Below are positions 26,983 through 37,500 of a stretch of 42,571 nt of DNA, piece by piece. Position 1 is the first letter of the stretch. Every line of letters begins with the position of its first letter. Origin of the DNA: Roseivirga sp. UBA6061 (lineage in GTDB: Bacteria; Bacteroidota; Bacteroidia; Cytophagales; Cyclobacteriaceae); contig DIYF01000080.1 in NCBI GenBank assembly GCA_002427745.1, positions 1 through 42,571 of the forward strand, in the 5' to 3' direction. The notes under the pieces were generated by a model. That model was not told where the DNA came from. It worked only from the letters and a program-made list of their open reading frames with translations, and searched no databases. The position numbers were made by a program, and so were the translations under genes.

Positions 26983-29900
26983 ATGCTCAGGCTTAATGCC
27001 GCGGCCTTCACCACCGTGGTCTTCTTATTACTGGCCCTCCCAACTTTCGGGCAAACTGGTATTAGTACTATCACTACTACTACCACATCGGGTTCCAGTT
27101 CATCCAACGCACCTGTTATTCCCAGTGATGCCGGTAACTCACTTACTGATGACCGGGGAGAAACCATTACCGTCAATTACGGTCAGGGTAATAATGTCAA
27201 GGTATCTTCCTATACCGTTAGCGGCACGGTTTACGATCGTTTTCTGACCCCGGATACGCTGATTCTGAACAGAGCCACTGCCAGTGACCGATTGGTGAAC
27301 ATATGGTACACATTGAACAGCGCCATTGTAGACAACACTCCCCCAACTAACAACATTGCCAATATCGACTCTGACGAGGCTTCTGATGCCGATGCTATTT
27401 ATTTAACAGGAAACCTGAATGCGGGTTACGACAACATTCTTGTAAACGTAGACCCTGTAGGTGGTGGTATTATTGAAGTAGAAACTGAAAGAGTAGATGT
27501 GATCTGGTTTTCTGGTATTCAAACATCTGAACCGGATAATGCAGTATTTCCCGTGATCGAGCGGGGAGGTAACGACAATATTGCTGTAGCCGCTATCACC
27601 GGGCTCAATACGGACGGTACTCCCTCATCTTACGGTACCTTAATAGGAATTCCGGAAAATGGCTGGCCCGGTACGGGCTCCACTTTCAACAACTACCTGG
27701 TACTCAGAAGGGAAACCGCTGGAAGCACCCCTCTGCCTCTGTTACCTATTGGTACTTTTGAAGGCCAGTCAGCACAGACGATCCAGGGAGTTGCTGTTTC
27801 CTTTACGGAATTAGGCGTATCAGCCAACCAGTCAATTTTTGGTTATTCCATCTTTTCAGCAGATGTGGTGAGTGGCTATACCACCAATACAGGTCAGATT
27901 GTAGGCTCAGGAGCTCAATCTGTAAAGGCCGGTGTTGACCTTACCGATATTTCGTCCTTCCCTACCGATACCAACTCAAATGACTCAGGCCTTGACCTGG
28001 TAGCAGGAGTTTCAGCTGCTGTGGCCAGTGACGATAACCTGATCGAAACCATAGGCCCCGGAGGATACAAATCTGCTTTAAGTACCTGGCTCAAAGCCAA
28101 TGAAGATGCTGACATAACTACCTCTACAGACGGATCTACCGTCACTGACTGGCAAGACCATTGGGTTGGTAACCATGACGCCTCCACAGGGGTAGCGGCC
28201 CCCACTTACAGAAGTACAAGTAGTGCCATTAACTTCAACCCTACTGTAGACTTCACCTCAGGCTCTACTACCTTGACTATTGCCAATAATGACGATTTTA
28301 ATACTGCCACTTCTTATACCAACAAAGGCATAAATATCGCTTTCAGAACAAGCACATCTGACGTAAGTACACGTCAGGTATTGTATGAGCAGGGAGATAA
28401 TATCAGGTCTATTATTATCTACATAAGAAGCGGCAATCTTCATGTATCTGCATTCAACCGTAACAATGACGGCACAGGCTCACCATGGAATAACGGAACC
28501 AACCCTACGAGTGTCAGCACTGCAGTGACGACTGACACAGAGTATATTCTGACTATAGAGCTTGCCGGATCAAGCGCTGTTACCGGTACCCTCACTTCTT
28601 ATCTCAATGGAGCCAGCTTCGGCTCTTTGTCTAATGTAGGCTTGCTGTTTTCAGATACAGGAGGCATTGAACTGGGAGGTTCAGATGGAAACACGCGATA
28701 TGACGATGGCACCAGCTCTTCTACCGTTTCTTACTTTGGTGAGATTTCGGAATTCATCTATTGTAATGAGCCCGGAAGCTTTACAACAGCCCAGAGAGAT
28801 AGAATAGAAAGTTATCTGGCCATTAAATACGGTATTACCCTGGATCAGTCCACAGCCAATGACTATGTAAACTCCGATGGCGATATAATCTTTGATGCCA
28901 CTACCAACGCTTCTCTTGGCGGGTTCCTGGAATATAATAATGACATAGCCGGTATTGGTCGTGACGATGCTTCTGAGCTGGATCAACCTGCCTCTAAAAG
29001 TGAAAATACCGGAAGTGTGGTAACCATGGACAGAGGAGCTACCATCAGCACAGATGACACCTGGCTGATATGGGGTAATGACGGAGGCGCTCTGACCGAA
29101 ACAGCAGCACTTACCATGCCTGACACTATTGACAGCAGGCTTACCCGGGTTTGGCGAGCATCTGAAAGAAACGAAGTCTTGACCACTTCAGTCTCTTTTG
29201 ACCTGACAGGCCTTGGACTCAGCACCAATGCCAATGACTTTTCTCTTTTGATTGCTGCCAATAACTCAAGCGCTGACTTTAGCAACGCTACTGTAGTTTC
29301 CGGAGGAACCTTCAATGGTAATGTGATCACCTTTACCGGAGTAGACATAGATGATGCTGAATACTTTACACTAGGCACCGATTTCTTCCAGTGCTCACCG
29401 GGAGGAGTAGAGGAAAACCTGGCATTATGGCTTAAGGCGGATGACGGATCAAGCACCAGCGTAGATGGAGCCGATGTGGCCACCTGGAGCGACAGATCCG
29501 GTGATGGCAATGATGCCACTACCGGAGGAAACCTTCCGAACTTTGCAGCCACTTCCATCAATTTTAATCCGGCTTTAAACTTTGATAATGGTAATAACGA
29601 ATCTCTCGAGGGAGCCGCAGGCTTTCACTCTGTAGCCTATTATATGGTGGTAAACCCTGACAACAACCTTACCAGTGCATCCACAAATGAGGTTATGGTA
29701 GGATTTGATGTGCCAGCCGGAGCTACCAACGAATTCGGAGGTCTTGTTTTTGGTAATGTTACCAGTGCTTTCTCTGGCGAGGTTATTACACATGCCATCG
29801 GAGGTTCCGGTACGCGATGGAGAAGAGGTATTAGCGGTACAACAATTCCACAGATCAATTCCGGACAAACCTACCTGTTTGGTATCCGTGATAATGCCGC

Positions 29901-32900
29901 TTCTGCTACTACTACAGATATGTTCGTAGACGGACTGGAACAGGCAGACCTTATTGAAGGAGGAGGAACTTTCCTTACCTCTGCTAATGTAGACTACAAA
30001 GTAGGCAACTATACTGACGGTACCATCTCTGCCTTTGCAGTAAATGGTTTTCTGGACGGACAGATTGCTGAAATCATCTCTTACTCTGTTTTCCCTACAG
30101 ATGCAGAGCATAACAGAATACAATCTTATCTGGCAGTAAAATATGGTATTACCCTGGATAATTCCGGAGGAGCTGAAGCAGGAGACTATACCAGTGCCGG
30201 CACTACTACCATCTGGGATGCTTCTGACTACAGCACCTATCACAATGATGTAGCAGGTATTGGCCGTGATGACTTGTCCTGCCTGAATCAAAAACAGTCT
30301 AAAAGTGAAAACTCAGGCTCTATTGTGGGAATAGGACTAGGCTCTATTGAGACCAATAACGCAGCAAACAGTAATAGCTTCGCTGCCGACAATACCTTCA
30401 TGATGTGGGGTAATGATGCAGATTTTGCCGATCAGGCCAATGCTAACACTTCAGATTTACCAGGTAATGTAACCGAACGCATGGAACGTATCTGGAGAAT
30501 TAACGAAACCAATACGGTTGGCGCTACTACTGTACAATTCGATATCACGGGCCTTGGATACAGCACAAACGTAAGTGACTTCCAGTTAATCACTTCAAGC
30601 ACCGCTACCATGGCCAGTGGCTCGTTGACCCCAGCCGCCTCCCTGGTAGATAATGTGCTGACTTTTACCAATGTAGACTTCACAGACGGAGATTTCTTCA
30701 CTATCGGTACAGCCAGAACTGCCTGCGGCCCGGGTGGTATTACAGGGGATCTTTACGTATGGTTACGTGCCGATGCCGGTTCTTCTACTACGGTTGACGG
30801 TGCCGAGGTCAACACATGGTCAGATCAGTCAGGCAATAGCAATAACGCTACCAGCGATGGCAACCCACCTCTTTACAAAGACAACACAACAGATAATATC
30901 AACTTCAATCCTACTATGGATTTTGATGGTACAGATGACAGGCTTACACTAGGTAACCTGGCTGATATTAAATCCGGAGCTACCAATGGCGGGGACTATA
31001 CTATGATCGGTGTAGGCATCAGACAGGACGGTACAGAGTGGAATTTCGTATTGGGCTCTCCCGGGGGAACAAGCAACCAGAACCTACACTTTGGCTATCG
31101 AAATGATAACACACAGGCGACTCTGGCACATTGGGGTAACGACCTGAACGTAACCACTGCCAACCATGACAATCCACAGGCACCCTTCGTTTTGTTTGGA
31201 GAATATGACGGATCTGGCAGAGTGATTGAAGAAACACGTGGTGGTGCTTTTGCCAGAGCGACAGACTCTAACACAACCGATCTTCAGGGAAGCAATACAA
31301 ACTATATTGGTGATGTGGAAAGCCTTGGACACTACAATGGCCTCATACCCGAAGTGATTGTTTATGACAATGACATTACCGATCTGCAGAAACAACAAAT
31401 CTACACCTACCTGGCCATTAAATATGGAATCACACTCACAGATGATGCAGATAATGATGCCATAACAGGAGAAACTATTTCGGGCAGCGTTACCGAAGGA
31501 GATTACGTAGCTTCTGATGGTTCTACCATTATCTGGGACTACTCTGCCAACACCACTTACCACAACGATGTAGCCGGTATCGGGCGTGATGATGATGGCT
31601 GTTTTAACCAAAAACAGTCTACTGCTCAAGACACTGATGACATTCTCACCGTAGGACTCGGCTCTGTAGCCACCTCCAATGCGCTGAATGTAAATGGATT
31701 TGACGACAACAGAGACTTCTTTGTATGGGGTAACGATAATGGCGCTACCGCCCAGGCCAGTGCTAATACAGTGGATGTACCCAACAGTATCGCAGAGCGT
31801 GTTACCCGTGTATGGAAAGCTCAGGACACCGGCACTGTGGGAGACACAGAATTGCAGTTTGACCTGACAGGTCTGGGATACACCGTTTCCGATGCTTCTG
31901 CTTTCTCTTTACTGGTAGGCAATACGGCTACCATGGCAGATGCCACCATTATTACCGGTGCTTCACTCAATGGCAGTGTTGTATCTTTCAGTGGCATTAA
32001 CCTCACAGATGGACAATTCTTTACGCTTGCCACGCAAAACGAAACCTGTGGACCAGGCGGTGTTAATACCAACATTGCTCTATGGCTGAGGGCTGACCTG
32101 GAAGTATTCTCAGATGCAGGTTCTACTGCAGCAGTTGACGGTAACGATGTCGGCCAGTGGAACGACCAAAGTTCACCTGCTGACAATGGTAGCGAAAGCA
32201 ACCTCTTTGGTGGTGGTATTATCGAGCCCACCTATGAAACCAATGAGATCAACTTTAACCCGGTACTTCGCTTTACCGATCCCGGTTCTTCCAATGCCTC
32301 TTACATAGAGACATCTACGAATACAGTATCAGGAGATATGACCATGATCTCAGTCTTTAAAACAGGACAGAATGATGGTAATGCCAATAACTTTGTCACC
32401 TCTCCTGCCCTGATAGGTGCCAGTGAAACCACCGGTACACTCGATTATGGACTGGGTATGGAAAACGGAACGATTTGGGTAAATGCCAACACCACCACTA
32501 CTTTCGATGCCGAAACCAGCAATACCTTTAATGACTCGCAACCGCACTTTGCTACGGCTACCAGAACACAGTCATCCGGAGCCATTACCATCTTTGTTGA
32601 CGGTAACAGCGAAACCACTGGTACGGGAAGTACCAGTGCACTGAGTGACCCTACTTCTTTTGGTATAGGCAACCATAGTGACGGTGACGAAGACGCACAA
32701 TTTGCGGGAGATATTGCCGAGACCATTGTATTCTCTTCTGTACTTACCTCAGATGAGCGTAACAGAGTGGAAAGCTACCTCTCACTTAAGTATGGCATCA
32801 CCATGAACGCTGCTGATGATGGCGGAACCGGTAGTGTGGATGAGCGTGATTATCGTGCCGGTGATGGTGGCGTGATCTGGGACTTTGACGGTCAGGGCAG

Positions 32901-33942
32901 CACTTACTACAATGATATATTTGGAATCGGCAAGGATGATCTGTCCTGCTTTGAGCAAACGCAGGCAAAAAGTGAAAACTCAGATGCTCTCGTGACTTTC
33001 AATAACAATGGCAGCTTCAGCACCGATGATTCCTTCCTGATCTCCGGTAACGACAATGCCGACATCGAAGCCGTGGGTAATAAAGAAAGACCTGCTACTA
33101 TCAACAGCCGCCTCAACAGAGAGTGGAGAGTACAGGAAACGGGCACAGTCGGGTCTATCTCGCTTACTTATGATATGTCTACTATCTCCGGTCCGTTGGG
33201 CACCGGTACAAACAACGCCAACTTACTGAGGCTAATGGTGGATGACGATGGTGACTTCTCTAACGGTGGTACTACACTGATCAGCCCCACCTCTATAGAC
33301 GGTACTGCCAATACAGTAACTTTCAGTGTTGATTTTACCAATGGCCAGTATTATACCCTGGGTTCTACTGAGGAAGACGCACTGCCTGTCACCCTGATAA
33401 ACTTCGATGCATCAGTTAATGACAATAATCAGGTGGAACTTGCCTGGGCCACTGCAGAAGAAATCGGTAACTCATTCTTCTCAATAGAGCGTAGCGCAGA
33501 TGGTGTAGAGTTTGAAATTATAGGCACCCGCGAAGGAGCCGGTAACAGTAACTCAATAGTAGAGTATCAATTCATCGACATTCACCCACTGAAAGGACAA
33601 GTCTTCTACCGTCTGAGACAAACAGATTTTAACGGAGAGTTTGAGCACTCTGGCATCAGAAGAGTATTTGTAGATACCGAAGAGACTATAGAGTACAGAG
33701 TTTATCCAAACCCGGTAGGCCGTGGTGAGGTCATGCGACTGCAGCAGACAGCCAATACGAGTCTGCCTTCATTCAGGTACCAGATTCTTGCACTCAATGG
33801 CACAGTCGTAAGATCTGGACAATCAACGACTCCGGAGGAAACCTTAAACATTCCTACTGCGGGTCTCGGACCTGGCGTCTACCTGCTGAAGGTTCAGTCT
33901 GAGGGCAGCTCACCAAGAACAATTAAGTTTATCATCAACTAG
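26983..33942 (+). CDS. giant T9SS-secreted multi-module protein III (four modules)
   Basis: A 2319-residue paralog. I use ATG 26983 (MLRLNAAAF); an in-frame TTG at 26959 would add eight residues with two Lys and cannot be excluded. The signal peptide ends near TFGQ (about residue 24). The N-terminal region runs to about 355 and is longer than in gene I because of a 20-30-residue insertion near SIFSADV. Modules start at about 358, 804, 1248 and 1689, the last three at a Cys. The FN3-like domain begins near 2133 and the sorting domain near 2240 (VYPNP). Module 2 has the lectin type shared with gene IV module 2, module 3 the type shared with gene I module 3, and module 4 the common terminal type. 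Module 3 has an Asp-rich loop (DDADND) after KYGITL. Confidence 0.95.
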   Translation: MLRLNAAAFTTVVFLLLALPTFGQTGISTITTTTTSGSSSSNAPVIPSDAGNSLTDDRGETITVNYGQGNNVKVSSYTVSGTVYDRFLTPDTLILNRATASDRLVNIWYTLNSAIVDNTPPTNNIANIDSDEASDADAIYLTGNLNAGYDNILVNVDPVGGGIIEVETERVDVIWFSGIQTSEPDNAVFPVIERGGNDNIAVAAITGLNTDGTPSSYGTLIGIPENGWPGTGSTFNNYLVLRRETAGSTPLPLLPIGTFEGQSAQTIQGVAVSFTELGVSANQSIFGYSIFSADVVSGYTTNTGQIVGSGAQSVKAGVDLTDISSFPTDTNSNDSGLDLVAGVSAAVASDDNLIETIGPGGYKSALSTWLKANEDADITTSTDGSTVTDWQDHWVGNHDASTGVAAPTYRSTSSAINFNPTVDFTSGSTTLTIANNDDFNTATSYTNKGINIAFRTSTSDVSTRQVLYEQGDNIRSIIIYIRSGNLHVSAFNRNNDGTGSPWNNGTNPTSVSTAVTTDTEYILTIELAGSSAVTGTLTSYLNGASFGSLSNVGLLFSDTGGIELGGSDGNTRYDDGTSSSTVSYFGEISEFIYCNEPGSFTTAQRDRIESYLAIKYGITLDQSTANDYVNSDGDIIFDATTNASLGGFLEYNNDIAGIGRDDASELDQPASKSENTGSVVTMDRGATISTDDTWLIWGNDGGALTETAALTMPDTIDSRLTRVWRASERNEVLTTSVSFDLTGLGLSTNANDFSLLIAANNSSADFSNATVVSGGTFNGNVITFTGVDIDDAEYFTLGTDFFQCSPGGVEENLALWLKADDGSSTSVDGADVATWSDRSGDGNDATTGGNLPNFAATSINFNPALNFDNGNNESLEGAAGFHSVAYYMVVNPDNNLTSASTNEVMVGFDVPAGATNEFGGLVFGNVTSAFSGEVITHAIGGSGTRWRRGISGTTIPQINSGQTYLFGIRDNAASATTTDMFVDGLEQADLIEGGGTFLTSANVDYKVGNYTDGTISAFAVNGFLDGQIAEIISYSVFPTDAEHNRIQSYLAVKYGITLDNSGGAEAGDYTSAGTTTIWDASDYSTYHNDVAGIGRDDLSCLNQKQSKSENSGSIVGIGLGSIETNNAANSNSFAADNTFMMWGNDADFADQANANTSDLPGNVTERMERIWRINETNTVGATTVQFDITGLGYSTNVSDFQLITSSTATMASGSLTPAASLVDNVLTFTNVDFTDGDFFTIGTARTACGPGGITGDLYVWLRADAGSSTTVDGAEVNTWSDQSGNSNNATSDGNPPLYKDNTTDNINFNPTMDFDGTDDRLTLGNLADIKSGATNGGDYTMIGVGIRQDGTEWNFVLGSPGGTSNQNLHFGYRNDNTQATLAHWGNDLNVTTANHDNPQAPFVLFGEYDGSGRVIEETRGGAFARATDSNTTDLQGSNTNYIGDVESLGHYNGLIPEVIVYDNDITDLQKQQIYTYLAIKYGITLTDDADNDAITGETISGSVTEGDYVASDGSTIIWDYSANTTYHNDVAGIGRDDDGCFNQKQSTAQDTDDILTVGLGSVATSNALNVNGFDDNRDFFVWGNDNGATAQASANTVDVPNSIAERVTRVWKAQDTGTVGDTELQFDLTGLGYTVSDASAFSLLVGNTATMADATIITGASLNGSVVSFSGINLTDGQFFTLATQNETCGPGGVNTNIALWLRADLEVFSDAGSTAAVDGNDVGQWNDQSSPADNGSESNLFGGGIIEPTYETNEINFNPVLRFTDPGSSNASYIETSTNTVSGDMTMISVFKTGQNDGNANNFVTSPALIGASETTGTLDYGLGMENGTIWVNANTTTTFDAETSNTFNDSQPHFATATRTQSSGAITIFVDGNSETTGTGSTSALSDPTSFGIGNHSDGDEDAQFAGDIAETIVFSSVLTSDERNRVESYLSLKYGITMNAADDGGTGSVDERDYRAGDGGVIWDFDGQGSTYYNDIFGIGKDDLSCFEQTQAKSENSDALVTFNNNGSFSTDDSFLISGNDNADIEAVGNKERPATINSRLNREWRVQETGTVGSISLTYDMSTISGPLGTGTNNANLLRLMVDDDGDFSNGGTTLISPTSIDGTANTVTFSVDFTNGQYYTLGSTEEDALPVTLINFDASVNDNNQVELAWATAEEIGNSFFSIERSADGVEFEIIGTREGAGNSNSIVEYQFIDIHPLKGQVFYRLRQTDFNGEFEHSGIRRVFVDTEETIEYRVYPNPVGRGEVMRLQQTANTSLPSFRYQILALNGTVVRSGQSTTPEETLNIPTAGLGPGVYLLKVQSEGSSPRTIKFIIN

Positions 33943-34003
33943 TTTTCAGAGCCACCGATACTGAAACAGTGCGTATATCGGGCCAACTGACTAATATCAG
34001 CTA

Positions 34004-34041
34004 ACTAAGATAATGCCTGGCAAGTGAGGCATTATCTTAGT
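34004..34041. terminator. perfect 15-bp hairpin after giant gene III
   Basis: ACTAAGATAATGCCT (34004-34018) pairs perfectly with AGGCATTATCTTAGT (34027-34041) across an 8-nt loop, 61 bp after the stop codon. It is the longest perfect stem in the window. It has no T-tract on either strand, so intrinsic termination is uncertain; RNA 3'-end protection or a remnant of a mobile repeat are alternatives. Confidence 0.5.
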
Positions 34042-34398
34042 AGCGGACTGAAACTTCCACACCCGGTCATCCGATTTCATTAACAGCTTCGGTTCATATC
34101 CGCGAAAAAAGTGAAGGCTTATCAGTTCGGTAAAACAGGAAGACCACATCCCGCCTGATGTCCGGTTGCCGCTCAGCGTAAATCGGTTCACAACTTAGAA
34201 AAAGCTCTCACTATTTCCGATTGAGTTCCGGCTGACTTTTACCCGGAATTTATCTTACAAAGACTTGTTTGTCGAAATGAGAAAGTCACCACATCAGAGA
34301 CACTCTTGAAGCAGACCTCATAGTCCATTTACAAGCGAAAGCGCAGTATCACCCCATTACTTGCCTTGTCAACAGATTGTCTACTCTCCGTTCTTTGA

Positions 34399-34430
34399 CA
34401 AAAAAATGTTGTTGATATTCAAAAAAATGT
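34399..34430. repeat. CAAAAAAATGT direct repeat, 21-bp period
   Basis: Two identical 11-mers start at 34399 and 34420, two helical turns apart, inside the upstream region of giant gene IV. The A-tracts are in phase, so the DNA is probably bent. They could be a regulator site or an upstream promoter element. Confidence 0.4.
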
Positions 34431-34513
34431 CATATACTAGCAGTTCGCTACGCCTCACAATACCTAAGAGCTTGTATTATTTGCACATCAATCTTCACCT
34501 TAAGATGTCGTAA

Positions 34514-34521
34514 TACGTTTG
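34514..34521 (+). promoter_or_regulatory. candidate -7 element of giant gene IV
   Basis: TACGTTTG matches the Bacteroidota -7 consensus exactly and would give a leader of about 70 nt. No TTTG stands at the proper -33 distance; TTTG at 34480-34483 is 30 nt away. The alternative TATTTTTG at 34585-34592 would yield a leaderless transcript from ATG 34600. Confidence 0.35.
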
Positions 34522-34599
34522 CTTAGCCTCATTGCATTAATATTTATTTAATTATCGTTTAATATTTTTTCACGGAAATACTATTATTTTTGCCGTCCC

Positions 34600-37500
34600 A
34601 TGCGAAAAAACGGTTTACACATACATATATATGCATTTGAAAACACGAGGTTTTTCGTGTTATTCTCTGTAGTTTTTTTGCTCACAATGAGTCTGTCTCT
34701 GAACGGGCAGTCAAAAATTACGGCCATCACTATTTCATCTTCTGCTGCTGATGATGAAACCACAACGGTCACAGCTCCCAGTGATACGGACAACGATATC
34801 AGCCCAAATGTTAGCTATGATGTACGCTATGGTGTGGGCAATAATGATGTGGTAACCTCTTATACAGTATCGGGAATCGTTGACCCCTTTGACAATTTCG
34901 TATTCCCTGATACCCTGATTATCAGAAGAACAGATGGTAGTCGCTTTATCAATATCTGGTATACCCTTGATCAGATCAATACCGTACCGGACCCTGATCA
35001 GCTTGATCTGGATGCTGCGAAAGTGTCTGATGCGGATGCCCTTTACCTGAGCCGAAATGTAAATGCAGGTTATGATAATATTCTCGTAAACATCGATAAC
35101 CAGGCACCTAACAGTACGATTCAGGCACAAGTGGAACGAGTTGATGTGATATGGAATACCGGGGTGGTTACCTGTGAACCGGATAATGCAGTTTTTCCGG
35201 TCATTGAGCGCGGAGGAAATGATGAGATCAAAATAGCTGCGATTTTATCTCTTGATGCAAATGGCGACCCCGCCTCCTACAGTTCACTCATTGATATTGA
35301 AGATGCCGACTGGCCGGGAGGAACTACAGACGGGCAGCTTTATCAGGATTTTCTCGTGCTGAGAAGGGAAACCGTAGGCGAAAACCCTATTCCTCTGATC
35401 AACTTTGGTGCTAACCAGACAGCCAATGCTCCCGGTAGCGCTCAACTTGTGCAGGGGGTTGCTGTTTCTTTTACAGAATTCGGCATTTCTGCCAATGAGG
35501 TAGTTTATGGTTATTCGCTTTTTGCCTTTGATGTTAACGCAATTGACCATACGCTCACTGACCCTACTACCTTCCCAACCACAACCACAGCCAGTAATTC
35601 AGGGCTCGACCTGGTAGCCGGTATCTCAGCAGCAGTTTCCAGTGACGATTGTCTTACCCCTGCAACAGGTCCTGGGGGATATAAGCAGGCACTATCTACC
35701 TGGCTCAAGGCCAATGAAGATGCAGATGTAACGACTTCAACTGATGCTTCTACCATCTCCGACTGGCAGGATCACTGGCTGGGCAACCATGATGCTACTT
35801 CAGGAGCTACCTCTGACCCAACCTACAGAAGCACTTCAAGCGACATCAATTTTAACCCTACTGCAGATTTTACTTCAAGTGCTACGAGTCTTTCCATTGC
35901 CAACAATACTGACTTTAATACAGCCACCTCATATACGAATAAAGGCCTGAACATAGCTTTCAGAACCAGCACGGCAGACATTACAGATCGCCAGGTACTG
36001 TATGAGCAAGGGGGTACTACCCGGGGTATTATCGTATACATCTTAAGTGGCAACCTGCACGTATCTGCCTGGAACAGAAACAGTGATGGTACCGGTGCTC
36101 CCTGGAATAATGGTACTAACATCACCAGTGTGAGTACCGCTGTGGCCCTTGATACAGAATACATTGTGACCATGGAGCTTGACGGCAACACCGGCATTAC
36201 CGGTACCCTGCAGGCTTACCTGAATGGCAATAGTTTTGGTACTATCTCTAATGTTGGTCTTCTTTTCAGTGATACAGATGGTATTGAATTCGGGGCTTCT
36301 GATGGCGATACGCAGTACGCAGATGGCACCAACAGCAGTACGAATTCATTCGAAGGCGAGATATCAGAGTTGATTTACTGCAACGAGCCTACCAGTTTCC
36401 TGTCTGCTCAGAGAAACAGAATAGAAAGTTATCTGGCCATTAAGTATGGTATCACACTCGACCAGACGAGTCCTATTGACTACGTAGATTCGGATGGTGC
36501 CACCATTTATGATGCAACCAACAATGCCTCTATTGGCGGATACCTGGAATATAACAATGACATAGCCGGTATCGCCAGAGATAATGGTTCTGAACTGGAC
36601 CAGCCGAAATCTAAAAGTGAAAATGCAGGAAGTATCGTGACCATGGACAAGGGAGCTTCCTTTGGAACAGACGACACTTTCCTTATCTGGGGTAATGACG
36701 GTGGCGCAACTACCACGCAAACTTCAGATGTACCACCTCTTATCAATGACCGCCTGACTCGTGAGTGGCGTGTGGCCGAAACGAACGAAACAGGTGAAGT
36801 TTCAATTTCCTTTGATATCACAGGGCTGGGCCTTAGTACATCAGCTTCTGACTTCAGTTTACTGGTTGCCGGTTCTGATTCTGACAATGACTTCAGCAGT
36901 GCTACCATTATTACCGGAGGCTCACTCGTCAGCAACGTCCTTACCTTCACCGGGGTCAACCTGGCAGATGGAGAATATTTCACATTAGGTACGGCTTTTA
37001 TTACCTGCTCTCCTGGTAATGTTTCTACCAATCTCAGCCTGTGGCTCAAAGCAGACCTGGGCCCTGACAATACAACGAATGACGGTGACGTAGACACCTG
37101 GGAAGACCGCTCTGCCAGCAATGATGTAACGGCTCCAAGCGCAAGTACCAGGCCCAATTATGCCACCAATGTGGTGAACTACAATCCGGCCATCAATTTT
37201 GACGGAGTAGATGAGGAACTGAGAGGAACTGCCGGCTTCTATACACTGGGGTATTACGCAGTCATTGTTCCCGATGCTGCCGTTTCCAGAACTTCAAGCC
37301 TGGAATCACCCATCGGTATAAGCGCCCCCTCACCCGGCTCCACACCTTCAGACCTGGGCTGTCTGTGCTTTGGCTCTTTAAGTGGGGATGTTACGGACGA
37401 AGTTGCCACACATGCCATAGGTTCGGATGGCGTTGTTCCACAAAACATTGACGAATGGAGGGCTGCCATTACCAGTACCAGTCTGACTTTTGCCGCTGAT

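Larger units (their letters stand above)
33943..34599 (+). promoter_or_regulatory. long intergenic region between giant genes III and IV
   Basis: This 657-bp stretch, the longest in the array, has no convincing gene. It holds a perfect 15-bp hairpin (34004-34041), a pair of CAAAAAAATGT direct repeats (34399-34409, 34420-34430), a perfect -7 element TACGTTTG (34514-34521) and a second, TATTTTTG (34585-34592), only 7 bp before the start codon. A 64-codon minus-strand frame (33997-34191) crosses the hairpin and looks non-coding. Bases 34042-34390 show nothing I can name. Confidence 0.4.

Noticed and set aside
33997..34191. 64-codon minus-strand frame between genes III and IV
   Set aside because: It runs through the perfect 15-bp hairpin and has no domain.
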